The notes: a model not told the origin generated them from the letters alone. A stretch of DNA of 28,464 bases from HyVt-337 sp964428895 (GCA_964428895.1 CAYRZU010000048.1:1-28464), one strand, 5' to 3'. Shown: positions 1-9,317, numbered from the stretch's first letter. Program-made: numbers and translations.

Positions 1-35
1 ACCCCCGACAGCGCCGCTCCCCCCCCCCCGAATCC

Positions 36-70
36 AAACGCCCGTGGGCCCACCAAGCCTGCGGGCGTTT
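36..70. terminator. Terminator-like inverted repeat at left edge
   Basis: AAACGCCCG (36-44) pairs perfectly with CGGGCGTTT (62-70), giving a 9-bp stem with a 17-nt loop that itself holds the palindrome GTGGGCCCAC. The A-tract before and T-tract after the stem make it look like a short bidirectional intrinsic terminator, although the T-run is only three bases. It probably ends a gene outside the window. It also argues against starting guaA at the TTG at 69, which lies inside the stem. Confidence 0.45.
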
Positions 71-95
71 GTCATTGATCGGCCTGGATGAGTCG

Positions 96-124
96 TTGCT
101 CGGCCGGCCCGGCGGACGTATTAT
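96..124 (+). promoter_or_regulatory. Predicted sigma70-type promoter of guaA
   Basis: A -35-like TTGCTC (96-101) and a -10-like TATTAT (119-124, five of six consensus bases) are separated by exactly 17 bp. Transcription would begin near 131, leaving a leader of about 25 nt before ATG 156. The in-frame ATG at 123 overlaps the -10 box, which supports 156 as the start. Seen by eye and not tested. Confidence 0.5.
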
Positions 125-155
125 GTCGATTTCCTCGACGGAGCGTTGGACAACT

Positions 156-1715
156 ATGGCACTATCGGCAGGACAATCTGAGACGATCGTCATTCTCGAT
201 TTCGGCAGTCAGTACGCCCAACTGATCGCCCGCCGCGTCCGCGAAAATGGCGTCTACAGCTTGCTGGCCCACCCGGACGTCTCGGCCGACGAACTGGCCA
301 AGCTCAACCTCAAGGGCTTGATCTTCACCGGAGGCCCGTCCAGCGTCTATGAAGATGGCGCTCCGCGCTGCCGACCCGAGATCCTCGAGCTGGGCGTGCC
401 GGTCCTGGGTATTTGCTACGGCATGCAATTGGCCAGCCAGATGCTCGGCGCCGACATCCACTCCGCCGAATCGCGCGAATATGGCCGGACCCAACTAACC
501 GTCAGCCAGCCCGACCAATTGCTGAAGAACCTGCCCGCCGAGACGACGGTCTGGATGAGTCACGGCGATCAGGTCAAAGACCTGGGCGAGGACTTTGTCC
601 CCCTGGCGACCACGCCGACCTGCCCCGTCGCGGCCGTCCGCCACAAAACGCAGCCGTTCTTCGGTGTGCAGTTCCACCCCGAGGTCACCCACACCCCCCA
701 CGGCGGAGAGATCTTCAGCAACTTCCTGTACGACATCTGCGGCTGCTCGGGCCTGTGGCAAATGGGGTCGTTCGTGGACGCTACCGTTGAAGCCCTGCGC
801 GGGCAGGTGGGCCCCGACGAGCGGGTGATTTGCGGGCTGTCGGGCGGGGTCGATTCATCCGTGGTGGCCGCCCTGCTGCATAAGGCCATCGGCGACCGGT
901 TGGCCTGCATCTTCGTCGATAACGGCCTGCTGCGAATGAACGAGGTCGCGTTGGTCGAGTCGACCTTCGCCGATCATTTCAAGATCAACCTGACCACGGT
1001 GCGGGCGGCCGATCTGTTCCTCGACAAGCTCGCCGGGGTCACCGACCCGCAGGAGAAGCGCCGCATCATCGGCCATACCTTCATTGATTGCTTCAAGGAG
1101 GCGGCCGCCAAGATCCCCAACGCCCGGTACCTCGCCCAGGGCACGTTGTACCCGGACGTGATCGAGTCCGGCCATTCGCTGGCGGGAGAGGCCGCCAACA
1201 TCAAGCTGCACCATAACGTCGGCGGCCTACCCGCCGAGCTCGGCTTTGATCTGATCGAACCGCTCCGGGACCTGTTCAAGGACGAGGTCCGCCAGGCCGG
1301 CGAGCTACTGGGCCTACCCGAGCAGGTCGTGTGGCGGCACCCCTTCCCCGGCCCGGGCCTGGCCGTTCGCTGTCTCGGCGACTTGACCCATGATCGCCTG
1401 GACCTGCTCCGCAAGGCCGACAACATTCTGCTGGAAGAGATCACGGCAGCGGGCCTGTACCGCAAGACGGCCCAGACCTTCGCCGTGCTCTTGCCCGTTA
1501 AGAGCGTTGGCGTGATGGGCGACGGCCGGACCTACGAGCACGTGGTGGCCATCCGCTCGGTCGACACCAGCGACTTCATGACGGCCGACTGGTCCCGCAT
1601 CCCCTATGACGTGCTGGCCAATATCGCCAATCGGATCATCAACGAGGTCAAAGGCGTTAACCGCGTGGTGTACGACATCTCCTCCAAGCCCCCGGCCACC
1701 ATCGAGTGGGAGTAG
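156..1715 (+). CDS. guaA: GMP synthase (glutamine-hydrolysing)
   Basis: Converts XMP, ATP and glutamine to GMP in the cytosolic purine pathway. The 519-residue length fits the family. The N-terminal class I glutamine amidotransferase domain carries the nucleophile Cys87 in GICYG and the His/Glu pair in GVQFHPEVTH. The ATP-pyrophosphatase domain begins with the PP-loop SGGVDSSV, and the dimerisation domain ends with the family signature SSKPPATIEWE. In-frame starts also exist at 69 (TTG) and 123 (ATG). I chose 156 because 69 lies in a hairpin, 123 lies in a likely -10 box, and the conserved sequence (ETIVILDFGSQYAQ) begins just after 156. A GGAG at 140-143 is a rather distant ribosome site, 12 nt away. 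The gene converges on carB with a 4-bp gap. Confidence 0.97.
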   Translation: MALSAGQSETIVILDFGSQYAQLIARRVRENGVYSLLAHPDVSADELAKLNLKGLIFTGGPSSVYEDGAPRCRPEILELGVPVLGICYGMQLASQMLGADIHSAESREYGRTQLTVSQPDQLLKNLPAETTVWMSHGDQVKDLGEDFVPLATTPTCPVAAVRHKTQPFFGVQFHPEVTHTPHGGEIFSNFLYDICGCSGLWQMGSFVDATVEALRGQVGPDERVICGLSGGVDSSVVAALLHKAIGDRLACIFVDNGLLRMNEVALVESTFADHFKINLTTVRAADLFLDKLAGVTDPQEKRRIIGHTFIDCFKEAAAKIPNARYLAQGTLYPDVIESGHSLAGEAANIKLHHNVGGLPAELGFDLIEPLRDLFKDEVRQAGELLGLPEQVVWRHPFPGPGLAVRCLGDLTHDRLDLLRKADNILLEEITAAGLYRKTAQTFAVLLPVKSVGVMGDGRTYEHVVAIRSVDTSDFMTADWSRIPYDVLANIANRIINEVKGVNRVVYDISSKPPATIEWE

Positions 1716-1719
1716 GCGC

Positions 1720-4700
1720 CTAATCGGCCTTGGCCGCTGCGGTGGACGCTCGCGCCAGGTGGGGGAAGTATTCTTGCAGGGGCCGAACGGTCCAGACCGG
1801 CGTGACCGGATCGGGCGAGACGCCCTTCCACAAGTCATCCATCGCGCGGACGGCCGCCTCGGCGGCGGCCATGGTGGTGATCAATGGCACGTTGTGGAGA
1901 ATGGCCAGGGCGCGGATCTTGCCTTCGTCGGTAGCCGGGCCGCGACCCGTGGGGGTGTTGATCAGTAGCTGCACGTCGCCGTTGGTAATCAGGTCCGCCA
2001 CGTTGGGCCGGCCTTCAGCCAGCTTCTGCACCCGCTGGGCGTCGATGCCGGCTTCGGCCAGCACGCGATGCGTACCGGACGTGGCCACCAGTTTGTAGCC
2101 GATCTTAACCAGCGGGCGAACCACGTCGGCGATCCGGCCCTTATCCTCGTTGCAGACCGACACGAACACGAGACCCTCCACCGGAAGCGGCAGGCTGGTG
2201 GCCATTTGGCTCTTGCCGAACGCGATGCCGAAGGACAGGTCGATGCCCATCACCTCGCCCGTCGACCGCATCTCCGGGCCGAGGATCACGTCCACGCCCG
2301 GGAACTTGGCAAACGGAAAGACCACCGCCTTGAGCGACGTCTGTTCAGGCCGCGGCGGCTCGGTGACGTTCATTTCGGCCAGACTGTGACCGGCCATGAC
2401 TTTGGTAGCCACATTGACCCACGAGACACCGGTGGCCTTGGAGACGAACGGTACGGTCCGCGACGCTCGCGGGTTGACCTCGATGATGTAGACCTCGCCG
2501 TCCTTGACCGCGAACTGTACGTTCATCAGGCCCCGGACCTCGAGGCGTTCGGCCAACACTCGGCCTTGACGTTCGATCTCTGCGACGACCTCGTCCGGCA
2601 GCGAGTGAGGGGGCAAGGCGCAGGAGGAGTCGCCGGAGTGGATGCCCGCCTGCTCGATATGCTCCATCACGCCGCAGATCACTGCCCGCGGGGCGTCCTC
2701 GCACTTCCCGCCCGGGCCCGGGCCGAAATCCGACACACAGTCGACATCCACCTCAATCGCGCCGGACAGGAACTTGTCGATCAGAATCGGATGGTCGCGG
2801 CCGACGGTCGATGCGTCGACCGCCTTGCCCATGTAGACGTCCAACTGCTCGGCATCGGAGACGATTTCCATCGCCCGTCCGCCCAACACGTAGCTGGGCC
2901 GAACCAGAACCGGATAGCCGATCTGCTCGGCAATCCGCCGGGCCTCGTTCACCGTAAAGGCCGTCCCGCTAGACGGGCTCTTGAGCTGTAGCTCGTCCAG
3001 CACCTTGGAGAACTGCTTGCGGTCCTCGGCCAGATCGATGGAGTTGGGGCTGGTGCCGATGATGGGCACGCCGGCCGCTTCCAGGCCGTGGGCCAGGTTC
3101 AGCGGCGTTTGCCCGCCGAGCTGAACGATCACGCCGTGGACCAGCCCGCCCGGCTCGCCGAAGGGCCTGCCGTTGAGCCGTTCGCACAGGTTCAGCGCGT
3201 CTTCCAGCGTCAACGGCTCGAAGAACAGCATGTCGGAGGTGTCGTAGTCGGTGGAAACGGTCTCCGGGTTGGAGTTGACCATCACCGATTCGTAGCCCAT
3301 CTCCTTGGCTGCGAAGGCCGCATGCACACAGCAGTAGTCAAACTCAATGCCCTGTCCGATGCGGTTAGGCCCGCCGCCCAGAATGATGATCTTGGGAGTC
3401 TCGGACAGGCGGATTTCGTCGTCGACGAACCGCGTCACGGTCCTATCTTCATTCACCCGGCCGATGGAGACCTCGTAGGAGGAGTAGTAGTACGGCGTGG
3501 ACGCCCCGAACTCCGCTGCGCACGTATCGACCAGCTTGTAGACCGGTTCGATGCCCATGGCCTTGCGACATTGGCGGACCTGATCCGGCGAAACGCGCCA
3601 GGCGGCCGCCAGTTGCACATCGGAATAGCCCCATCGCTTGGCCTGGGCCATCAGATCACGGAAGCGTTCCATTCGTTCGGCGTTGGCGACGCTTTCGGTG
3701 TAGAGCTGGCTCTGGCGCCCGCCGGCCACCCACGCGGGAATCTTGCGCCGCGCGGTCAGGCCTTCATCGGCCAGGGCGACCAGATCGTCCTCGAAGTCGC
3801 ACAGTTCCTTCAGTTGCGTCAGGTACCACGGGTCGATGCCGGTGACGGCCCGAATCTGCTCGATCGACCAGCCCATCTTCATCGCGTAGCGAAGGTAGTA
3901 CAGGCGTCCCTGGGCGGGCACGGCCAGCTTGCGTCGCAGGCGGGTCTTCTCGACCGGGTAGAAGGTATCTTCCCCGGACATGTCGTCGGTGCCCATGTGC
4001 TCGCCCCGCATGCCCTTCAGCCATTTGTCGTTGGCGTCGAGGCCGAGGCCGAACCGCTTGACCTCCATCGAGCGGATGCCCTTCTGCAGCGACTCCTTGA
4101 AGGTCCGGCCGATGCTCATGCCCTCGCCGACCGACTTCATCTGCGTGGTCAGCGTCTCGTCGGCCTCGGGGAACTTCTCGAACGTCCATCGGGGAATCTT
4201 GGTCACCACATAATCGATGGTCGGCTCGAAGCAGGCGGGGGTCTGGCGGGTAATGTCGTTGGGCAACTCATCCAGCGTGTAGCCGGCCGCCAGCTTGGCG
4301 GCGATCTTAGCAATGGGGAAGCCCGTCGCCTTCGACGCCAAAGCCGAGCTGCGGCTGACGCGGGGATTCATCTCGACCACGATCATGCGACCGGTCTCGG
4401 GGTCGACCGCGAATTGGATGTTGCTGCCGCCGGTCTCCACGCCCACCGCGCGGATAATGGCCAGCGACGCGTCCCGCATGAGCTGGTATTCCTTGTCCGT
4501 CAGCGTCTGGGCCGGGGCGACGGTAATGGAATCGCCGGTGTGCACGCCCATGGGGTCGACGTTTTCGATGGAGCAGACGATCACGACGTTGTCGGCCTTG
4601 TCACGCATGACCTCCAACTCGTATTCCTTCCACCCGAGGACGGATTGCTCGATCAGGATTTCGTCGATGGGGCTGGCCCGCAGGCCGCGTGCGGCGATCT

Positions 4701-5268
4701 CCTCGAACTCATCAACGTTGAAGGCGAAGCCGCCGCCCGTGCCGCCCAGGGTGTAGGCCGGCCGAATGCAGACCGGCAGCTGGACTTCGTCGACGATCCG
4801 GCGGGCCTCGTCCATGGTGTGGGCAATGCCGCTGGCGGGCACGTCCAGGCCGATCGACTGGCAGATGTTCTTGAACTCGGTACGGTCCTCGGCCCGGTGG
4901 ATGACTTCTCGGGTCGCGCCGATCATCTCCACGTTGTGGGCGGCCAGGATGCCCGCGTCGGCGACGGCGACCGCCACGTTCAGTGCGGTTTGCCCGCCCA
5001 GGGTCGGCAGCAGCGCGTCGGGCTTCTCGGCGATGATGATCCGCTCAACCGCCTCCGGGGTGATGGGCTCAATATAGGTCCGATCCGCCATTTGCGGGTC
5101 GGTCATAATGGTGGCGGGGTTGGAGTTGACCAGCACAATCCGATAGCCCTCCTCGTGAAGGGCCTTGCACGCCTGCGTGCCGGAATAGTCAAATTCACAG
5201 CCTTGGCCGATCACAATCGGCCCGGATCCGATGATCATGATGGTATGCAGATCATCACGCCGCGGCAT
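1720..5268 (-). CDS. carB: Carbamoyl-phosphate synthase large subunit
   Basis: Makes carbamoyl phosphate from bicarbonate, ammonia (delivered by CarA) and two ATP, feeding pyrimidine and arginine synthesis. Two homologous ATP-grasp halves are visible. The first starts with IMIIGSGPIVIGQGCEFDYSG and the second with IIILGGGPNRIGQGIEFDYC. Between them lies the linking domain with VDTCAAEF (Asp near residue 581), and at the C-terminus an MGS-like allosteric domain (VATSGTHRVLAEAGI). At 1182 residues it is roughly 110 longer than the E. coli protein. The extra length is spread over the linking domain, small insertions in the second half (for example FGPGPGGKCEDAP) and a C-terminal tail. The start at 5268 follows AGGAG with a 9-nt gap; a longer frame to 5337 lacks conserved sequence. 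carA is not in the window. Confidence 0.97.
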   Translation of the reverse strand: MPRRDDLHTIMIIGSGPIVIGQGCEFDYSGTQACKALHEEGYRIVLVNSNPATIMTDPQMADRTYIEPITPEAVERIIIAEKPDALLPTLGGQTALNVAVAVADAGILAAHNVEMIGATREVIHRAEDRTEFKNICQSIGLDVPASGIAHTMDEARRIVDEVQLPVCIRPAYTLGGTGGGFAFNVDEFEEIAARGLRASPIDEILIEQSVLGWKEYELEVMRDKADNVVIVCSIENVDPMGVHTGDSITVAPAQTLTDKEYQLMRDASLAIIRAVGVETGGSNIQFAVDPETGRMIVVEMNPRVSRSSALASKATGFPIAKIAAKLAAGYTLDELPNDITRQTPACFEPTIDYVVTKIPRWTFEKFPEADETLTTQMKSVGEGMSIGRTFKESLQKGIRSMEVKRFGLGLDANDKWLKGMRGEHMGTDDMSGEDTFYPVEKTRLRRKLAVPAQGRLYYLRYAMKMGWSIEQIRAVTGIDPWYLTQLKELCDFEDDLVALADEGLTARRKIPAWVAGGRQSQLYTESVANAERMERFRDLMAQAKRWGYSDVQLAAAWRVSPDQVRQCRKAMGIEPVYKLVDTCAAEFGASTPYYYSSYEVSIGRVNEDRTVTRFVDDEIRLSETPKIIILGGGPNRIGQGIEFDYCCVHAAFAAKEMGYESVMVNSNPETVSTDYDTSDMLFFEPLTLEDALNLCERLNGRPFGEPGGLVHGVIVQLGGQTPLNLAHGLEAAGVPIIGTSPNSIDLAEDRKQFSKVLDELQLKSPSSGTAFTVNEARRIAEQIGYPVLVRPSYVLGGRAMEIVSDAEQLDVYMGKAVDASTVGRDHPILIDKFLSGAIEVDVDCVSDFGPGPGGKCEDAPRAVICGVMEHIEQAGIHSGDSSCALPPHSLPDEVVAEIERQGRVLAERLEVRGLMNVQFAVKDGEVYIIEVNPRASRTVPFVSKATGVSWVNVATKVMAGHSLAEMNVTEPPRPEQTSLKAVVFPFAKFPGVDVILGPEMRSTGEVMGIDLSFGIAFGKSQMATSLPLPVEGLVFVSVCNEDKGRIADVVRPLVKIGYKLVATSGTHRVLAEAGIDAQRVQKLAEGRPNVADLITNGDVQLLINTPTGRGPATDEGKIRALAILHNVPLITTMAAAEAAVRAMDDLWKGVSPDPVTPVWTVRPLQEYFPHLARASTAAAKAD

Positions 5269-5277
5269 AAGAATGCG

Positions 5278-5282
5278 CTCCT
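5278..5282 (-). promoter_or_regulatory. Ribosome binding site of carB
   Basis: AGGAG on the minus strand, 9 nt before ATG 5268. It selects this start over the longer reading frame that opens at 5337. Confidence 0.75.
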
Positions 5283-5312
5283 GAGGCGTCCGCCTCGCTC
5301 CAAAATTGCCGG

Positions 5313-5341
5313 ACGTTACCGCGCCACTCGCCCGCACGCAA
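5313..5341 (-). promoter_or_regulatory. Possible carB promoter
   Basis: On the minus strand TTGCGT (5341-5336) and TAACGT (5318-5313) are spaced by 17 bp, placing transcription start about 35-40 nt before the carB ATG. Each box matches only three of six consensus bases. The call rests mainly on the spacing matching the better promoters in this window. Confidence 0.3.
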
Positions 5342-5464
5342 GAGGCTGCCCAATTTCGCCGATAATCCGTGGAACGCTTTGCGCTGGCGGGCGTTTGGCC
5401 GCGTCGGTACTATTTCGTTCTCTTTACGGGCCCCCACCGCGGCGGGGCCGATGATTACCGCACC

Positions 5465-8104
5465 ATGGCCAAAGACTACTCGCTCCAAGTTGTCAACGAA
5501 CTAACCGACGCGATCGCTCAGGCCGACCTCGAACGGCCCGAGCGACTTCAGCGCTATGAGCCCGGCCGCGAGCTGTCTTATGACATCGCCGGCGTGGCCC
5601 CCGCCCACAATGGGCGGATGACCGTGCGGGTCGAACGGTTCGTCGGCGGTGGGTTCGCCGGCCAAGTCTACCGCGTGGAATTGCTCGAGTTGGATGCCCC
5701 CGACGGCCCCATCGGCCATCTGAAGGTGGGCGAGCGTTACGCGATGAAGATTCTCATCCCGCCGAGCTCGTCGGCAGAGCGATTCCGCAACCTGCTCTAC
5801 GCGGTCGGCTTTCAGTCGCCGTTTTCGCTGCAATGCAACCGAACCGCCGCCCGATCCGGAGCCCTGTGGCAGACGCTGATCCGCCGAGCGGCCAAGATGC
5901 GCTTCGGAACAGAAGAGGCCGTCACGGAGATTCACGCGACCTTCGTTGATTCAGCCTTGGGCAGTTGCGGCGAGATTAGCGAATGGATCGACGGGCGCGT
6001 CTGGCGGTTTGAGGTCGACGATCACCTGGCCCGACGCCGCTCGTGGAAACGCGGCGACCCCATCGACGACCAGGCCTCCAGGGAATACCTCGCCAAGAAG
6101 CAATTCATGGGCGACGTGGTGGATCTGCTGCACGAAATGGGCGCCCCGGAACTGGCGCGCCAGTATGAATGGTGGACGTGCAAGAGTCAGCCCAACTGCC
6201 TCAAACGCCTCGACGCCGGCGACGACCCCGCCGCCGGCCTGACGGCCGTCGATTTCCGGGCCGGCCTGGCCCTGCTGCCGCTGCTACCGATGAGCCCGCG
6301 CGACGTGGTGCTGATCGGCCAAGGGCTTTGCAGAGGCAGCCTGGTCCAGTTCGACCGCGGCAACCTCAAGAAGCTGGGCACCTTCATCGCCGATCACCGG
6401 GACAATTTCGCCGACCTGACCGAGGCCGTCGAAGAACTCAAGGTCACCGAGAAGCTCTACCACGACGGTCAGATCGACCTGACCCACAACTTGCCAAAGC
6501 TGCTGACCCGCCCCAAGCAATGGGGAACGGTTTTCGATGCGGCCGTGGAAAGCTGGGGCGTCCGCAATATCACCGACCAGCGCACCACCGAGTCGCTGCG
6601 GCGCAGCCGGTTCGGCACGTTCGTGTTCGGCCTGTTCAAGTTCCTTCCCGGCGCGTCGGCCATCGCGGGGCTGCTGGTTCTGCTAATGTGCCTATTCCGC
6701 TGGCAAATCACCTCGACCGAAGGTCTGGTCGGCGCGGGCCTGCTGCTGGTCGCCCCGCCGGTTGGGCGTTTCCTGGTCGGCCTAATCGGGCGAGCCGACC
6801 TCCGCCGCCATTACGGAAGCGTGCTGACCTGCCCGTTCTATCTGCTGCGGGCATTTCGCGCGCACATTTACGAGCGGACCATCGAATGGCACCGTGACGG
6901 GCGGGTTGACGAGCGCTACGCCCGAGGGCTGTTGCGGCATCCGTGGCTGTTCCTGTTTCACCTGCCGTTCTCGCTGCTCCCCGTGCCCTTCCTGCATCGC
7001 CTGCTGACCGACCCCCTCTACATCCTCGGCGTCTTTCAATACATCGCCATCCGCCCGTTGCGGCTCCTGTTCAATGCCCAGCTGCGCGAGAACTGGTTGC
7101 GTCAGATGCTCGAAGAGGGCCGACGCAAGCACATGATCACGGACGATGAGGCCACCGAGATCGAGGCCCACATCGCCGACCCCTTCATTCAGAAGTACAT
7201 CAAGAGCCTGGCCGTCCACGTCTGCACGCTGCCGATTTCCCAGGTGGTGGCGTTGATCGCGGCCGTCATCTACAGCGTCAATCGCGGGCTGAACTTCGGC
7301 GAATCGATGGCCATGGTGGGCGTATTCATCGCGGCCGTTCAGGTCGTACCCATCTCGCCCGGCTCGTTGGTCCGCGGCCTGTACGTGCTGTACCTGGTCA
7401 TTCGAAACCGGGATTTCAAGAGCTACAACATCGCCGTGTTCCTGGGCTTCTTCAAGTACGTCGGATACCTCGCCTTCCCGATCCAGATGGCTTACCGCTA
7501 CCCCACGCTGTCGCGCTTCATGGCCGGCCACTGGGCGACAGGTGCGGTCAAGATCATCCCGGTGTTCGGCGAACACGGGGCTCTGGCTGAGCACGCCGTG
7601 TTCGACCTCTTCTTCAACTACTCCATGACGCTCCGCCGCCGTATTCGCGCCCGCGCCGAACGCCGCGGGAACCAAGGCTCACGCTATTGGGCCGCCCTGC
7701 CGGCGGCGATCATCGCAGCCGCGGTCTACTCCGCCATCGCGTGGTTGTATGTGGACCAAGGGCGGGCCCCCACGCAGAAGACGCTCTGGTATGCGACCAT
7801 TCTCGTTCCCCTGTTCGGCGGTTGGCTGACCGCCCGTTGGGCCGGCGGCATGGCCACCGGGCGTCGAATCGTTCTGGCCACCATCGGCGGGCTGCTGGCC
7901 GGCGCCATGCAGGCAGGCGCGCACACCTACTTCCTACATCTGGTCCAGAGCGATCCTGCTCAGGCCGTCAATACGGCGGAGCTACTAGGGGCCTTCGGCC
8001 GCGGCGCCGCGTGGCGGATGTTCTCCTTCGCGATCTTCGCCACGCTGGGCGCCATCATCGCCGAGACCTTCGCCCCCGAGCCGCGTCTGTCGCCGGCGGC
8101 CTAG
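5465..8104 (+). CDS. Large membrane protein with degenerate kinase-like N-terminal domain
   Basis: No named family recognised. The N-terminal ~300 residues follow a protein-kinase order: glycine-rich loop GGGFAGQVY (61-69), lysine strand YAMKIL (Lys95), hinge-like SEWIDGR (172-178), helix with LLHEMG (near 221-226), a catalytic-loop-like TCKSQPN (238-244) and VDFRAG (Asp263) where kinases have DFG. The HRD aspartate is not evident and DFG reads DFR, so it may be a pseudokinase or an atypical kinase. From about residue 386 there are several hydrophobic stretches (near 386-412, 420-443, 485-530, 580-650, 655-680, 741-762, 773-795, 801-823, 850-871), so the C-terminal half is a polytopic membrane domain. 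ATG 5465 gives 879 residues; an in-frame GTG at 5369 gives 911 but the added part looks non-conserved and overlaps the likely promoter region. Its stop overlaps the pgpA stop. Confidence 0.8.
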   Translation: MAKDYSLQVVNELTDAIAQADLERPERLQRYEPGRELSYDIAGVAPAHNGRMTVRVERFVGGGFAGQVYRVELLELDAPDGPIGHLKVGERYAMKILIPPSSSAERFRNLLYAVGFQSPFSLQCNRTAARSGALWQTLIRRAAKMRFGTEEAVTEIHATFVDSALGSCGEISEWIDGRVWRFEVDDHLARRRSWKRGDPIDDQASREYLAKKQFMGDVVDLLHEMGAPELARQYEWWTCKSQPNCLKRLDAGDDPAAGLTAVDFRAGLALLPLLPMSPRDVVLIGQGLCRGSLVQFDRGNLKKLGTFIADHRDNFADLTEAVEELKVTEKLYHDGQIDLTHNLPKLLTRPKQWGTVFDAAVESWGVRNITDQRTTESLRRSRFGTFVFGLFKFLPGASAIAGLLVLLMCLFRWQITSTEGLVGAGLLLVAPPVGRFLVGLIGRADLRRHYGSVLTCPFYLLRAFRAHIYERTIEWHRDGRVDERYARGLLRHPWLFLFHLPFSLLPVPFLHRLLTDPLYILGVFQYIAIRPLRLLFNAQLRENWLRQMLEEGRRKHMITDDEATEIEAHIADPFIQKYIKSLAVHVCTLPISQVVALIAAVIYSVNRGLNFGESMAMVGVFIAAVQVVPISPGSLVRGLYVLYLVIRNRDFKSYNIAVFLGFFKYVGYLAFPIQMAYRYPTLSRFMAGHWATGAVKIIPVFGEHGALAEHAVFDLFFNYSMTLRRRIRARAERRGNQGSRYWAALPAAIIAAAVYSAIAWLYVDQGRAPTQKTLWYATILVPLFGGWLTARWAGGMATGRRIVLATIGGLLAGAMQAGAHTYFLHLVQSDPAQAVNTAELLGAFGRGAAWRMFSFAIFATLGAIIAETFAPEPRLSPAA

Positions 8105-8604
8105 CCGGCCGGGATGAGCAGAAGCACCGTCAGCCGGACCACCACGTTCGCATAAACGCCCGCGATCAAATCGTCGGCCAACACCCCCCAGCCGTGCGGC
8201 AGGCGTTCGGCCAATCGGGCCGGCGGCGGCTTGATGATGTCGAAGATGCGAAACGCCACGAATCCCCCACACGCAATCGCCGCCACGCCGCCAAAGGTCA
8301 TGCGCGGAATCACCGGCAGCCACAGCAGCGCCACGGCCTGACCCGCCCATTCGTCAATGGTGCAGTGGCCGGGGTCCTTCTTGCCCCAGGCTGCCTCGGC
8401 CTCGGGGCCATAGAGCACGCACACCACCGCCGACCACGCCGCCAACGCCCCCATCGCTACGGTCAAGGTCATCGCTGACGGCTGCCCGAACCACGCATAG
8501 AGCAGATAGATCGCCAGGACCGCCGCCGAACCCCACGTGCCCGGCGCCACGGGCAGGTACCCCGTGCCGAACCCCGACAGAACGAGTTTGCTGATGGTCT
8601 TCAT
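8101..8604 (-). CDS. pgpA: Phosphatidylglycerophosphatase A
   Basis: Removes the terminal phosphate of phosphatidylglycerophosphate to give phosphatidylglycerol in the inner membrane. The 167-residue protein shows the PgpA signatures in order: GTGYLPVAPGTWGS (13-26), DPGHCTIDEWAGQ with the acidic pair Asp84-Glu85, FRIFDIIKPPPARLAERLPHG and GVLADDLIAGVYAN. Hydrophobic segments lie near 27-40, 45-65, 88-115 and at the C-terminus. It starts 24 nt after the pgsA stop, the gene for the preceding step, so the two are very likely co-transcribed. The ribosome site is weak. Its TAG overlaps the stop of the convergent gene in a shared CTAG. Confidence 0.94.
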   Translation of the reverse strand: MKTISKLVLSGFGTGYLPVAPGTWGSAAVLAIYLLYAWFGQPSAMTLTVAMGALAAWSAVVCVLYGPEAEAAWGKKDPGHCTIDEWAGQAVALLWLPVIPRMTFGGVAAIACGGFVAFRIFDIIKPPPARLAERLPHGWGVLADDLIAGVYANVVVRLTVLLLIPAG

Positions 8605-8628
8605 GCGACTTCTATTCTTTCGGCCAGC

Positions 8629-9276
8629 CTACGGGTTGGCCATGAACTCCCCATGGGCCCGGCCGACGTAGATCAACCCGCTCAACACCGTCACCACCAC
8701 CGCCAGCCAGACCAGAACGACCTTCGCCGTGATGGCCCAGGCATCGGTGGGCAGGAACATTAGCTGCAGCAGAATGGCGCCGATGGCGATCACTTGCAGG
8801 ATGAACTTGATCTTGCCGGCGTAGGTGGCGGGGAACTTCACGCCGCGACTCTCGGAATGACTCCGCACGGCTGAGACGATGAACTCACGGCCCATGATCA
8901 CCACCACCATCCACGGCTGAACGGCGCTGGCCATGCCCCCGGTCAGCCATTCGGGCAAGTCACGTTCGAAACGCGTCTCCAACAGCCCCAGCGCGAAGTT
9001 CGGGCCGGCAAGAATGGCGAATGCCCCCACGATCAGCACCTTGTCCACGAAGGGGTCAACGATCCGCCCGAAGGCGCTTTCTTCGTTGAGGCGCCGGGCC
9101 AGGAAGCCGTCCAGGAAGTCCGTCACGCCGGCCGCGGCGAACACCACGAACGCCGCGCCCAGCAGGCAATCGGCCGAACACCCCCAGCCATCCGGGTACA
9201 AGCTCAGCAGCACGAAGAACACGGCCGCCAGGGGCAATCGTGATGCGGTCAGGATATTCGGAAGTGACCAGTTCAT
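8629..9276 (-). CDS. pgsA: CDP-diacylglycerol-glycerol-3-phosphate 3-phosphatidyltransferase
   Basis: Transfers phosphatidate from CDP-diacylglycerol to glycerol 3-phosphate, making phosphatidylglycerophosphate. The CDP-alcohol phosphatidyltransferase motif is complete: Asp53, Asp56-Gly57, Ala60-Arg61, Gly70, Asp74 and Asp78. Several membrane helices are visible (near 14-26, 36-50, 81-100, 115-130, 150-175, 180-205). The 215-residue length is slightly above typical, through a Cys-containing insert near 27-38 and a loop near 105-115. I chose ATG 9276 because NWSLPNILTASRL is the usual family N-terminus; the frame extends to 9339 but would overlap the rimO end. A general CDP-alcohol transferase of other specificity is possible, but the PgpA neighbour favours PgsA. 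Confidence 0.9.
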   Translation of the reverse strand: MNWSLPNILTASRLPLAAVFFVLLSLYPDGWGCSADCLLGAAFVVFAAAGVTDFLDGFLARRLNEESAFGRIVDPFVDKVLIVGAFAILAGPNFALGLLETRFERDLPEWLTGGMASAVQPWMVVVIMGREFIVSAVRSHSESRGVKFPATYAGKIKFILQVIAIGAILLQLMFLPTDAWAITAKVVLVWLAVVVTVLSGLIYVGRAHGEFMANP

Positions 9277-9317
9277 AGCTGCGCAGCATCCCAAGCGACC
9301 CAGAAGCTCTTCCGCCC

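Noticed and set aside
17..29. Run of C residues at the left edge
   Set aside because: A C-rich homopolymer of this length may be a sequencing or assembly artefact at the edge and supports no function on its own.
3088..5454. 788-codon open frame on plus, antisense to carB
   Set aside because: It is a GC-rich shadow of carB, with His/Gly/Asp-rich repetitive composition and no domain; the minus strand encodes a complete CarB.
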